Assembly: GCA_023374025.1 (NCBI GenBank)
Contig: SIJG01000002.1
Span: forward strand, 1,926,402 to 1,990,401
Source: Heterodera schachtii
Taxonomy: Eukaryota; Nematoda; Chromadorea; Rhabditida; Heteroderidae
Direction: 5' to 3'
DNA: 64,000 nucleotides
A model generated the notes under the pieces. That model did not search any database and was not told the DNA's origin. It saw only the letters and a list, made by a program, of their open reading frames with translations. A program made the position numbers and the translations under genes. Below, in pieces: positions 1 through 11,929 of the stretch (its first letter is position 1; every line of letters starts with the position of its first letter).

Positions 1-3000
1 TTTCAGTACTCCAGGTGCGCAATAAGGAATTGCGTAACCATTCACCGAATTGAATTGTCTCCCTTCCCTTATTGCCGTAGTGGAATTAATACAACATTCC
101 AGGCCGTCAAGCAACGAGTGGCTGCGTGTGTTTTCAGTACTCCAGGTGCGCAATAAGGAATTGCGTAACCATTCACCGAATTGAATTGTCTCCCTTCCCT
201 TATTGCCGTAGTGGAATTAATACAACATTCCAGGCCGTCAAGCAACGAGTGGCTGCGTGTGTTTTCAGTACTCCAGGTGCGCAATAAGGAATTGCGTAAC
301 CATTCACCGAATTGAATTGTCTCCCTTCCCTTATTGCCGTCGTGGAATAATTACAACATTCCAGGCCGTCAAGCAACGAGTGGCTGCGTGTGTTTTTCAG
401 TACTCCAGGTGCGCAATAAGGAATTGCGTAACCATTCACCGAATTGAATTGTCTCCCTTCCCTTATTGCCGTACTGGCCTTACTCCACCCTCCCCCGCCC
501 TCAAGCAACGAGTGGCTGCGTGTGTTTTTCAGTACTCCAGGTGCGCAATAAGGAATTGCGTAACCATTCACCGAATTGAATTGTCTCCCTTCCCTTATTG
601 CCGTAGTGGAATTAATACAACATTCCAGGCCGTCAAGCATGGCTGCGTGTGTTTTCAGTTACCCAGGTGCGCAATAAGGAATTGCGTAACACTTCCCCCG
701 AATGAATTGTCTCCCTTCCTTATTGCCGTAGTGGAATTAATACAACATTCCAGGCCGTCAAGCAACGAGTGGTGCGTGTGTTTTCAGTACTCCAGGTGCG
801 CAATAAGGAATTGCGTAACCATTCACCGAATTGAATTGTCTCCCTTCCCTTATTGCCGTAGTGGAATTAATACAACATTCCAGGCCGTCAAGCAACGAGT
901 GGCTGCGTGTGTTTTCAGTACTCCAGGTGCGCAATAAGGAATTGCGTAACCATTCACCGAATTGAATTGTCTCCCTTCCCTTATTGCCGTAGTGGAATTA
1001 ATACAACATTCCAGGCCGTCAAGCAACGAGTGGCTGCGTGTGTTTTCAGTACTCCAGGTGCGCAATAAGGAATTGCGTAACCATTCACCGAATTGAATTG
1101 TCTCCCTTCCCTTATTGCCGTAGTGGAATTAATACAACATTCCAGGCCGTCAAGCAACGAGTGGCTGCGTGTGTTTTCAGTACTCCAGGTGCGCAATAAG
1201 GAATTGCGTAACCATTCACCGAATTGAATTGTCTCCCTTCCCTTATTGCCGTAGTGGAATTAATACAACATTCCAGGCCGTCAAGCAACGAGTGGCTGCG
1301 TGTGTTTTCAGTACTCCAGGTGCGCAATAAGGAATTGCGTAACCATTCACCGAATTGAATTGTCTCCCTTCCCTTATTGCCGTAGTGGAATTAATACAAC
1401 ATTCCAGGCCGTCAAGCAACGAGTGGCTGCGTGTGTTTTCAGTACTCCAGGTGCGCAATAAGGAATTGCGTAACCATTCACCGAATTGAATTGTCTCCCT
1501 TCCCTTATTGCCGTAGTGGAATTAATACAACATTCCAGGCCGTCAAGCAACGAGTGGCTGCGTGTGTTTTCAGTACTCCAGGTGCGCAATAAGGAATTGC
1601 GTAACCATTCACCGAATTGAATTGTCTCCCTTCCCTTATTGCCGTAGTGGAATTAATACAACATTCCAGGCCGTCAAGCAACGAGTGGCTGCGTGTGTTT
1701 TCAGTACTCCAGGTGCGCAATAAGGAATTGCGTAACCATTCACCGAATTGAATTGTCTCCCTTCCCTTATTGCCGTAGTGGAATTAATACAACATTCCAG
1801 GCCGTCAAGCAACGAGTGGCTGCGTGTGTTTTCAGTACTCCAGGTGCGCAATAAGGAATTGCGTAACCATTCACCGAATTGAATTGTCTCCCTTCCCTTA
1901 TTGCCGTAGTGGAATTAATACAACATTCCAGGCCGTCAAGCAACGAGTGGCTGCGTGTGTTTTCAGTACTCCAGGTGCGCAATAAGGAATTGCGTAACCA
2001 TTCACCGAATTGAATTGTCTCCCTTCCCTTATTGCCGTAGTGGAATTAATACAACATTCCAGGCCGTCAAGCAACGAGTGGCTGCGTGTGTTTTCAGTAC
2101 TCCAGGTGCGCAATAAGGAATTGCGTAACCATTCACCGAATTGAATTGTCTCCCTTCCCTTATTGCCGTAGTGGAATTAATACAACATTCCAGGCCGTCA
2201 AGCAACGAGTGGCTGCGTGTGTTTTCAGTACTCCAGGTGCGCAATAAGGAATTGCGTAACCATTCACCGAATTGAATTGTCTCCCTTCCCTTATTGCCGT
2301 AGTGGAATTAATACAACATTCCAGGCCGTCAAGCAACGAGTGGCTGCGTGTGTTTTCAGTACTCCAGGTGCGCAATAAGGAATTGCGTAACCATTCACCG
2401 AATTGAATTGTCTCCCTTCCCTTATTGCCGTAGTGGAATTAATACAACATTCCAGGCCGTCAAGCAACGAGTGGCTGCGTGTGTTTTCAGTACTCCAGGT
2501 GCGCAATAAGGAATTGCGTAACCATTCACCGAATTGAATTGTCTCCCTTCCCTTATTGCCGTAGTGGAATTAATACAACATTCCAGGCCGTCAAGCAACG
2601 AGTGGCTGCGTGTGTTTTCAGTACTCCAGGTGCGCAATAAGGAATTGCGTAACCATTCACCGAATTGAATTGTCTCCCTTCCCTTATTGCCGTAGTGGAA
2701 TTAATACAACATTCCAGGCCGTCAAGCAACGAGTGGCTGCGTGTGTTTTCAGTACTCCAGGTGCGCAATAAGGAATTGCGTAACCATTCACCGAATTGAA
2801 TTGTCTCCCTTCCCTTATTGCCGTAGTGGAATTAATACAACATTCCAGGCCGTCAAGCAACGAGTGGCTGCGTGTGTTTTCAGTACTCCAGGTGCGCAAT
2901 AAGGAATTGCGTAACCATTCACCGAATTGAATTGTCTCCCTTCCCTTATTGCCGTAGTGGAATTAATACAACATTCCAGGCCGTCAAGCAACGAGTGGCT

Positions 3001-4797
3001 GCGTGTGTTTTCAGTACTCCAGGTGCGCAATAAGGAATTGCGTAACCATTCACCGAATTGAATTGTCTCCCTTCCCTTATTGCCGTAGTGGAATTAATAC
3101 AACATTCCAGGCCGTCAAGCAACGAGTGGCTGCGTGTGTTTTCAGTACTCCAGGTGCGCAATAAGGAATTGCGTAACCATTCACCGAATTGAATTGTCTC
3201 CCTTCCCTTATTGCCGTAGTGGAATTAATACAACATTCCAGGCCGTCAAGCAACGAGTGGCTGCGTGTGTTTTCAGTACTCCAGGTGCGCAATAAGGAAT
3301 TGCGTAACCATTCACCGAATTGAATTGTCTCCCTTCCCTTATTGCCGTAGTGGAATTAATACAACATTCCAGGCCGTCAAGCAACGAGTGGCTGCGTGTG
3401 TTTTCAGTACTCCAGGTGCGCAATAAGGAATTGCGTAACCATTCACCGAATTGAATTGTCTCCCTTCCCTTATTGCCGTAGTGGAATTAATACAACATTC
3501 CAGGCCGTCAAGCAACGAGTGGCTGCGTGTGTTTTCAGTACTCCAGGTGCGCAATAAGGAATTGCGTAACCATTCACCGAATTGAATTGTCTCCCTTCCC
3601 TTATTGCCGTAGTGGAATTAATACAACATTCCAGGCCGTCAAGCAACGAGTGGCTGCGTGTGTTTTCAGTACTCCAGGTGCGCAATAAGGAATTGCGTAA
3701 CCATTCACCGAATTGAATTGTCTCCCTTCCCTTATTGCCGTAGTGGAATTAATACAACATTCCAGGCCGTCAAGCAACGAGTGGCTGCGTGTGTTTTCAG
3801 TACTCCAGGTGCGCAATAAGGAATTGCGTAACCATTCACCGAATTGAATTGTCTCCCTTCCCTTATTGCCGTAGTGGAATTAATACAACATTCCAGGCCG
3901 TCAAGCAACGAGTGGCTGCGTGTGTTTTCAGTACTCCAGGTGCGCAATAAGGAATTGCGTAACCATTCACCGAATTGAATTGTCTCCCTTCCCTTATTGC
4001 CGTAGTGGAATTAATACAACATTCCAGGCCGTCAAGCAACGAGTGGCTGCGTGTGTTTTCAGTACTCCAGGTGCGCAATAAGGAATTGCGTAACCATTCA
4101 CCGAATTGAATTGTCTCCCTTCCCTTATTGCCGTAGTGGAATTAATACAACATTCCAGGCCGTCAAGCAACGAGTGGCTGCGTGTGTTTTCAGTACTCCA
4201 GGTGCGCAATAAGGAATTGCGTAACCATTCACCGAATTGAATTGTCTCCCTTCCCTTATTGCCGTAGTGGAATTAATACAACATTCCAGGCCGTCAAGCA
4301 ACGAGTGGCTGCGTGTGTTTTCAGTACTCCAGGTGCGCAATAAGGAATTGCGTAACCATTCACCGAATTGAATTGTCTCCCTTCCCTTATTGCCGTAGTG
4401 GAATTAATACAACATTCCAGGCCGTCAAGCAACGAGTGGCTGCGTGTGTTTTCAGTACTCCAGGTGCGCAATAAGGAATTGCGTAACCATTCACCGAATT
4501 GAATTGTCTCCCTTCCCTTATTGCCGTAGTGGAATTAATACAACATTCCAGGCCGTCAAGCAACGAGTGGCTGCGTGTGTTTTCAGTACTCCAGGTGCGC
4601 AATAAGGAATTGCGTAACCATTCACCGAATTGAATTGTCTCCCTTCCCTTATTGCCGTAGTGCAATTAATACAACATTCCAGGCCGTCAAGCAACGAGTG
4701 GCTGCGTGCGTTTTTATTACTCCATGTGCGCAGGAACGAAGCGCGTGACAATTCACCAATTTGAATTGTCTCCCATCCCTTATTGCCGTGATGGATT
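1..4797. repeat. 131-bp satellite tandem array
   Basis: A 131-bp unit repeats head to tail about 36 times. From about 780 to 4660 the copies look identical or nearly so. The first six to seven copies carry substitutions and small indels, for example near 333-350, 470-490 and 640-710. The last unit, after about 4665, decays into unique sequence. Each unit holds a pair of inverted octamers (AATAAGG and CCTTATT) about 45 bp apart. The unit is not a multiple of three, so the repeated short open frames here are by-products and not genes. The array runs off the left edge of the window, so its true size is unknown. Confidence 0.97.
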
Positions 4798-5011
4798 AAT
4801 TATGACATTCCATCTTTATTCGAACCTCTCGTCTCTATAGACTTTTACCTAAAAGACGAGATTACTAAATTCTAGTGAGTTTGCCAAACTTCTTGAAAGA
4901 TTTGGTCTGAATTTGTTGATTTCTTTGCCACCCCAACTTCAAAAGTGACCAATTGATTATTTTGATATTATTATTTCTTTATTTTTCGGCGTCACGCTTT
5001 TGCGTATAAAT

Positions 5012-5705
5012 TAAAGTAGAGCGGGACCGGGAATTTGGGTAAAACCGGGACCGGGACTTGCCGGGATCTGAGAAGCCGGGAGCGGGACCTCGATTTTTGT
5101 GCCGGGACCCGAGAAGCCGGGACCGGGACCTCGATTTTTGTCCGGGAACCGGGACCAACCGGGAAATTTTAAAAAATTAAAATTTTAATTTCAAGTGAAT
5201 ATAATACAAAATTTAATTTTTTTTTTTAATTTAATAAAATCCAAAAGCTAAATTAAATTAATGAAAATTTTTTCAAACAAATTTTGTTTAATTATTTAAA
5301 ACAATTAATCAACTTTTGGGAAAAAAAGGGGGTCCGACGGTGCCGATAGGCGCCGGCGGCGGAAATTTTGAAAATTTGAGTGAAATTTGTTAAGATTTTC
5401 AACAAAAATGGTTCTTTTTTTGGGGTTAATAGGCTAAAAATTTGTACGGATTTTCATTTAAAAAACGATAAACTAACCACTAGGCCATTTGTGGCCTTGT
5501 AGGCGAAAAAATATATTTTATTATTTTAAAAATTTTTCCCTTTAACTCTAACTTCTGTCTCTAATTTTTCAATCAGACCCCCATTCTTACCAGTGCTTGT
5601 TTTCCCGGTTCCCGGTTGCCCTACCGGGACCGGGACCTGAGCTTTTCAAAATCCGGGACGGGGACCTGATGACTGGGAATTCCGGCCCGGTCCCGCTCTA
5701 CTCTA
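5012..5705. mobile_element. GGGACC-type foldback element with hAT-like 8-bp target duplication
   Basis: Terminal inverted repeats contain AGTAGAGCGGGACCGGG at the left end and its complement at the right end. The octamer GTATAAAT flanks both sides (5004-5011 and 5706-5713), which fits an 8-bp target-site duplication as made by hAT transposases. The interior is AT-rich, with further GGGACCGGGAC iterations near each end, and has no coding capacity. Two shorter relatives lie at 15629-15758 and 16193-16366. Confidence 0.8.
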
Positions 5706-5713
5706 GTATAAAT

Positions 5714-6137
5714 GATTGAAGTGGTTGATTCTTTATACAAATTTTTTGAAAATAAACATCGATGGAGTTTGATGTTTTCAGCAGTTCAATCGCTAAAAAG
5801 CCAAGGGATAAGCTTATAAATTGGTGTGATGGGACAACCTTCCTTCTGATGCTGAACACTCAGAAACGGACATTTTTTCATGGGTTTCATCCGGTCCATC
5901 GAATTCGCCATACTTAGAAAATTGAAATGAATTATTTGAGATGATGATGATCAAATTACGTAAAATCGACAAAGCAATCTTTCGAACTGTGTGCACATTT
6001 TCTCCAACTGTCTCCGTTCTTCGCTTTTATCGTCGTCCATTTTGCTGACGATTGTGTGACGGTAAAGCGAAGTCGCACTCAGCGAGTGGAGTCGCTTCTC
6101 CAATGCTTCGACCGTTCGCTACGAAATTGACCAATCC
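5714..6137. other. Non-coding spacer
   Basis: This is AT-rich sequence between two foldback elements. A 60-codon open frame on the minus strand (5814-5996) has no recognisable motif or splice context. I see no supported gene. Confidence 0.5.
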
Positions 6138-6147
6138 CCCAATTCCC

Positions 6148-6937
6148 GGTACTTGTACAGTTTACACCCCATAGAAATTTTTTTATATTTTTAGTGATAA
6201 AAATTGTGTTTCCAGGGGTATTCGAGGTCGCTGACCACGAATATGACATCTATTACGACCAATTCTGAAGCTCGGACGACCCAAACTCGAACAAAAAGTA
6301 GAAAATTTAAATTTTTCAAATTTCACATTTTTGCTCTAAAAATAATTTAAATAACTTTTTATTGAACCAATGATGCCTTTCCACTTCGTTTCCTGTATTC
6401 AAACAAAATTTGAACCAAAAATAAGAAATTCGAACATTTGAGATTTCGACTTTTTGTTCGAGTTCGGGTCCGGGGTTTCGAATTGGTCGAAATGGATGCT
6501 GGATTCATGATCAACGACCCCGAATACCATTAGAAACATATTTTCATGGCTTTTGAAAATTAAAAAAAAATTTCTATGGGGTGTAAACGGTACTAATTTG
6601 GTTTGGGTCCCATATTTTGATCAAATTTTTCAAAAGCTTAGCCAGACAGTCAGACAGTGCACTATTTCCTTATTTTCTTTTTCTCACCCCTTCCCTTTCC
6701 CATACAAAATGCTGCTGCACAGCCAGCACACGGCTGCTTACTGTCTACCCTACCACCCGCCGCTGCCCCGCGTGACAGACAGTAAGACAGTGCACTATTT
6801 CTTCCTTCTCTCCAGTGTTTAAACGAAAGAAAATAAGGAAATAGTGCACTGTCTGACTGTCTGGCTCAGCTTTAAAAAATTTGACCAAAATATGGGACCC
6901 AAACCAAATTAGTACCGTGTAAACTGTACAAGTACTA
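6148..6937. mobile_element. Foldback element (outer) interrupted by a second element
   Basis: The left end GTACTTGTACAGTTTACAC is matched by its complement at the right end. The decamer CCCAATTCCC occurs on both flanks (6138-6147 and 6938-6947). The arms continue inward for about 150 bp: sequence at 6160-6310 pairs imperfectly with 6420-6588. There is no transposase coding. The right arm is split by the insertion described at 6589-6916. Confidence 0.8.
6589..6916. mobile_element. Nested hAT-like MITE inside the outer foldback element
   Basis: The element starts GGTACTAATTTGGTTTGGG and ends with the exact complement. The near-perfect arms are about 80 bp (6589-6670 and 6838-6916). The octamer GTGTAAAC is duplicated on both sides (6581-6588 and 6917-6924). 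This octamer occurs once in the uninterrupted left arm of the outer element, so this is a clean insertion into an older element. The interior has no coding potential. Confidence 0.88.
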
Positions 6938-7422
6938 CCCAATTCCCTTTCCTTCAGCTCACTTCGATTCCTTTGTTTGTCTCTGTCGACGGGTCGCAGT
7001 TGGCCAAATGGACCGTACAAAAACGGACACCCCTCAGATAATTCCTGGGGTTGGAGGGAAAAAATCGAAGATATTTCATACAGTTCATTCGCTGTCAAAT
7101 GCCCATTTGGACTGACTCTGCGCACCTTTTCCGGTGTTCGTATCGAATTTCGTCCAACCAATCAACGAATTCAGCGAATTGTGTGCCCATCCCTTCCGCG
7201 TCCTCATCAGAAAGCACGAAAATTTGTATTGTCTCAAATTCATTTGCAAATTGGCACATATTTTTAATTTCTGTCCACCTTCGGCCACCGCGCTTTTTCC
7301 AATTCGTTTGCTCCGATTTTAGCCACCAAAGGGTCAAATCGTTGTAAAGAGTCGGCTAATTTATAAGCGAACTGAACGGCACGTACAACCAATGAATGGC
7401 AAAATATTCACAATTTATGCTG
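6938..7422. other. Spacer with possible decayed coding remnant
   Basis: On the minus strand, 7095-7337 contains an 80-codon open frame with balanced composition (aromatic and acidic residues rather than low complexity). A second frame takes over at 6960-7160. No start, splice signals or family could be assigned. It may be a fragment of a degraded gene. Confidence 0.25.
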
Positions 7423-7430
7423 CTTTTTTT

Positions 7431-7910
7431 CGGAGCAGGTCGTTTCCCCCCCGTCGTTTCCCCCCCGCCGGTTCCCCCCCGTCGTTTCCCCCCCGTCGTT
7501 TCCCCCCCAGGTCGTTTCCCCCCCCCGAAAAATTTTTTTTAAAAAAATTTTCAAACCTAGAAATTTTTCATTAAAAAATTCTTAGGAATTTTCTTAGTAC
7601 GAAAATTTCAAGAAAAAAAATTTTTGAGAAATTTTCAGCGATTTTTTAGAAATTTTATGATGAACCACTAAGTTTTTTCAAAAATTTTTCTAAAAAATCG
7701 CTGAAAATTTCTCAAAAATTTTTTTTTTTGAAATTTTCGTACTAAAAAAATTTCTAAGAATTTTTTTATGATAGGTTTGAAAATTTTTTTTAAAAAAAAA
7801 TTTTTCGGGGGGGAAACGACCCGGGGGGGAAACGACCGGGGGGGGGGGGGGAAACGACGGGGGGGGAACTGGCGGGGGGGAAACGACGGGGGGGAAATGA
7901 AGTGCACCCG
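7431..7910. mobile_element. Foldback element with CGTCGTTTCCCC subrepeats (CGGAG-family)
   Basis: Arms made of repeated GTCGTTTCCCCCCC (7440-7530) pair with GGGGGGAAACGAC copies (7806-7895) across an AT-rich hairpin-like centre. The element begins CGGAGCAGG and ends GTGCACCCG. The flanks share CTTTTTTT (7423-7430 and 7911-7918). The same termini bound the element at 24283-24668, so the two form one family. No open reading frame is credible. Confidence 0.75.
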
Positions 7911-7918
7911 CTTTTTTT

Positions 7919-8840
7919 ACTTGTTTGCCATTTGCGCCGCCAGTGAAGTAGAAAATCACCGTCCTTCGCTCATTTTCAGGCGATGTTTGTTTAGTGATTA
8001 GCTTCTTTTTCTTCAATTGCTCAATACCATCAATTCCGATACGGTAATTGGCCAACCTTTGCCGCCTGTTTAAATCTGTTGTGCATGTAGCGGTAAAAGA
8101 AGTACATCACCGCGGGCATAAAGATGCCTTTTCATCGATCCATTATTATTTGTTTTCAATTAATTGCCATCCCTTACCAAATGCTGCTGTTACGTAAAGT
8201 AAGAGGTCGTCCTGCTCAAGAAAGTTTTGAAAATTTGCAATTATTTTAATAAAAGTGGTGACACACTTTCTCGGCGTATCTGATCACTTTTTGAATAGTG
8301 CTGAGTGATTCTGCCGACGGATGTGCGCCCCCCGCGGGCTTTCTGAAGTTGAACCCTTTCTCCGAGTCGGGCGGAAGCATTTTCCGATTTTTTGTTCCTC
8401 TGATAGGACAATCGGTGGGAAAATCAAATAATGGACGAAGCAAAAAGAAAATGCACGGCAAAATTAAGTCGATAGGAAAAGCGGACGAAAAAACGGAGGA
8501 AAGGAATGGCCGGCCCAAAACTCTTTTGGGGTTGTGTCTGTCTCGATGGAGTGCAAAAAGAGAAAAGCAAATTTGAAGGGACACGAGAAAAGAAGAAGCA
8601 CTATGCCCGAGGGGTTGTAAATAAAGAGATGCCAAGAAAAGTGTCAACCTCAAATTTTGCTTTTCTTTGACACACTTTTTTTTTCAATTGTCGAATTATC
8701 GCCTTTAGCGGTGTACTTTTAAAATTTAAAATCATTTTTGCTTCACAATTTCTCTTGATTTAAAAAGGTCTTTCAATTTTATGTGATAGTTTAAAATTTA
8801 TTTTATTTCATTTTTATCACAAAATCAAGGTTATTTCACT
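7919..8840. other. Upstream intergenic region of the aldehyde dehydrogenase gene
   Basis: No supported gene. A 135-codon minus-strand frame at 8246-8653 lacks motifs and lies in skewed sequence. The region probably includes the promoter of the gene starting at 8899, but no element could be defined. Confidence 0.4.
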
Positions 8841-8848
8841 TTTTTCAG
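8838..8848 (+). promoter_or_regulatory. Candidate spliced-leader acceptor
   Basis: A pyrimidine run ending TTTTTTCAG lies 50 bp before the first in-frame ATG at 8899. It has the form of a trans-splice acceptor. No cis donor is evident upstream. Confidence 0.45.
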
Positions 8849-8898
8849 CAGTCTTCGCCTTTCTTTTATCATTTTTGCACAGTTTGCCCCACCATCGA

Positions 8899-11538
8899 AT
8901 GCTTTTTCGTGCGTCGACTTCGATTTTGTTAAAAAATCACAGAAAATTATTGCTGTCCACTATTTCCACCACAATGCAAGCCAATTCTTCGACTGCTTCT
9001 TCGGCTTATCTGATCAACCAGCCCAAATACGCATTCCTTGCCGAATTGGGCATCCAACAGCAAAACGATGGAGTATTTGACGGCACATGGAATGCGTCGG
9101 GGACGGAAGTCGACTCATTGTGTCCGGCGACGAACACACCAATTGCGAAAGTGCGATTCGGAACGGCGGAGGTGCCCAAACATTCATCCTACTCTAATAA
9201 GCACAAATTTTGCTTTTGCCCCTTTTAGGATTATGAGCGTGTGATCAAAGCATCGCGTGCCGCCAGTGCCATTTGGATGGAAATGCCGGCGCCAACTCGG
9301 GGTGAAATTGTGCGACAAATTGGCGATTCTCTTCGCAAAAACATTGACAGCTTGGGCAAATTGGTTAGTTTTCCGTACCCTTCCTAAATTTCAATCCTTT
9401 TTCTGATTTTTTTCCGTGCGTTTATTATGCTTTTCTTTTGAGGTTTCACTCGAAATGGGCAAAATTTTGTCGGAAGGCCGTGGCGAAGTGCAAGAATTTG
9501 TGGACATCGCCGATTACGCGACGGGTCTTTCTCGAATGTTTTCGGGGCGTATTATGCCATCCGAGCGGAAGAAGCACCTTTTGCTTGAGCAGTGGAACCC
9601 TCTCGGAGTGGTAAACCCATTTTAAAATGAATCGTGTGCCTAACTTTTTTTTTGTTTTTTTCAGGTCGGTGTCATCAGTGCGTTCAATTTCCCTGCCGCC
9701 GTTTACGGTTCCTCTCTTCTCCCTACTTCATATTTATCCCTCCCCTTTCTCTTAAGGTTGGAATGCCGCGTTGGCCCTCGTCTGCGGCAATTCCGTGCTT
9801 TGGAAGCCGTCTCCCAGCACTCCGTTGACGTCCATTGCCATCACACGACTTATTGGCGAAGTGTTGTCCAAAAACGGACTGTCGCCCGCCATTTGCTCAT
9901 TGATTTGTGGCGGAGGGGACGTCGGAATGTCAGTTTTATTACGAATAACTCTCAATTAACTCATTCCCATTGCTTTAAAGGTGTCTTGTTAAGGATCCTC
10001 GGGTCAATTTGCTCTCATTTACCGGTTTGAATCTATTTACAATACAAATAACACTGCCATTTTCCTTTCGTCAGGCTCAACTGAGGTTGGCCGTGTTGTT
10101 GGTCAGCATGTCCAAGCACGGTTTGGCAAGGTCTGTCCTCCTCCCTCTCCGTTTTATGCTATTTGTTTGGACTTCCTTTACAGTTACTGCTCGAACTCGG
10201 CGGTAACAACGCCATCATTGTGATGGACGACGCCGACTTGAGTTTGGTTGTGCCCGCCGTAACTTTTTCTTCCGTTGGCACTGCTGGTAATATTTTTTAT
10301 TCTTTTGCAAATGAAATTGCCCATTTTCTCCTTTTTAGGGCAGCGCTGTACGAGCACACGGCGACTGATCATCCATGAAAAAGTGTACGACGTGGTGTTG
10401 GAACGGGTGGTCAACGCGTACAAACAGCTGATGGACACGCGCATCGGAGACCCGGTTAAAATGGGAAAGGGATTGGCCAACCCTTTGACATTGAATGACA
10501 TACCTCTTATTTACTATTATTTTTTGGCATTTTTTTGATTTTATGGATGCCTTCCCTCCCCTAAATTTTACATTTCTTACCTTTCTTTTCCACACCTTTC
10601 AGTTGGAAGAGCGCACTTTGATCGGCCCTTTGCACAGTCGCGAGTCGGTGCTCAAATACAAAACGGCGATTGCCGAGGCCATTGCCACTGTAAGAAAACA
10701 ATAATAATTTATTATCAAGAAAAAAGCGATTTTCTAAAAGGTCTAATATAATTTTCAAAAAAATCCAAAAAAGAGCTTTAAAAAACAAAAAAAATTAGGG
10801 TTTTTTAGAAGAAAACAAATTGAATTTATCGGGGGAATTGTTCCCCACATTTATTTCATTGTCCATTTGAATTTAGGGCGGTCGAATTCTGTGCGGTGGC
10901 AAAGTGTTGGACGAGTCGCAGGGCAATTACGTGCTGCCCACGGTGATCGCTGGGCTTGCGCACGACGCACCGGTGGTGCTCAGAGAGACATTTGCGCCCA
11001 TTGTTTACGCAGTGAAAGTGGCCGATTTTGAGGTGCCACGAGAATTAACTACCAAAATTCCTTTCCGTCCCAAAATTATTTTCCCATTTCTTCCCTGTGG
11101 AAAATTATTTTTTAGCTTTTTGTTGTAAATTCACTATTTTCAGGAGGCCGTGACGGTGAACAACGAGGCCAGCCAGGGTTTGTCCAGCAGTTTGTTCACC
11201 CAAAATGTGTCGCTTCTGTCCGAATGGATTGGGTGCTTTCTCCTCCTTGTCCAATAATCACTCCTTCCGCACATATGCCATTTAGGCCCAAGGGAAGTGA
11301 CTGTGGCATTGTGAATGTGAACATTGGCACTTCCGGGGCGGAAATTGGCGGCGCATTTGGCGGTGAAAAAGAAACTGGCGGGGGTCGCGAAAGCGGGTCG
11401 GACTCGTGGAAGGTCATTCCTTTCTTGGAAATGGTTTACATTTACGCTGCCATTTTTAAGAATTACATGCGTCGCTCGACATGCACAATTAATTTCGGCA
11501 AGGAATTGCCATTGGCGCAAGGAGTCAAATTTGAGTGA
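8899..11538 (+). CDS. alh-9: Aldehyde dehydrogenase family 7 (antiquitin; alpha-aminoadipic semialdehyde dehydrogenase)
   Basis: Fourteen exons join in frame to about 548 residues: 8899-9171, 9229-9363, 9443-9610, 9665-9707, 9757-9928, 9981-10024, 10075-10130, 10184-10286, 10339-10454, 10603-10689, 10877-11032, 11144-11232, 11286-11412 and 11461-11538. The length fits ALDH7, with an extra N-terminal stretch rich in Arg/Ser that could be a mitochondrial presequence. Family signatures are clear: the [11 protein letters not shown] and WKPSP nucleotide-binding segment, FTGST, the catalytic ELGGNN glutamate, the GQRCTS catalytic cysteine (codon near 10347), ETFAPI, and the ALDH7-specific tail [12 protein letters not shown]...RRSTCTIN. 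The enzyme oxidises alpha-aminoadipic semialdehyde to alpha-aminoadipate in lysine catabolism (family knowledge). The donor at 10455 (GTTAAA) is weak and is the least certain junction. The ATG was chosen because it follows a trans-splice-like AG. The next gene on the same strand starts 391 bp downstream. Confidence 0.95.
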
Positions 11539-11929
11539 TTAATTTCGAAGGAATTTATATGGTTTTTGTAATTTAAGAAATTTTATTTTCATTCGTTTGT
11601 GATAATTCTTTTGAAGTCAAAAAAGTGTCTTGCCATTCATTCGTTCCTTTGCATTTTTATTTTCATTTTTTGTAAGCCTTTTTTGATTTTGTTGTGCTGT
11701 TTCATTATTATACTTTGATAAAAATGCCATTTTATGGTCTATAAATCCGGAATAAGTAATGTGCCATTTATGATTTGGGCTGCACTAATTATATATCAAA
11801 TTAAAAGTTCAAATCATTTTACTTTTATATTTTAGAAATTTGCTTATTTTTCCTTCTCCGCTCACTTAAAAACTGGCATTGTTTAAACTTTCGGCTCAAT
11901 TATTCAGTCGAAAAACAAATTTCTCGAAG
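11539..11929. other. Short intergenic region between two same-strand genes
   Basis: AT-rich 3' flank of the dehydrogenase gene. TATTCAG at 11901-11907, 22 bp before the next ATG, is a possible spliced-leader acceptor. The spacing is compatible with an operon but longer than the usual roughly 100 bp, so co-transcription is only a possibility. Confidence 0.35.

Noticed and set aside
69..4751. Many identical 71-residue open frames on the minus strand and one of 226 residues on +.
   Set aside because: They are produced by the 131-bp satellite unit, shift frame between units, and have no splice or start context.
1..4797. The regular array as a CRISPR locus.
   Set aside because: The whole 131-bp unit is conserved, with no variable spacers, and the genome is eukaryotic.
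8246..8653. A 135-residue minus-strand open frame upstream of the dehydrogenase gene.
   Set aside because: No domain, no splice-consistent neighbours and skewed composition. It overlaps another open frame of similar quality on +.
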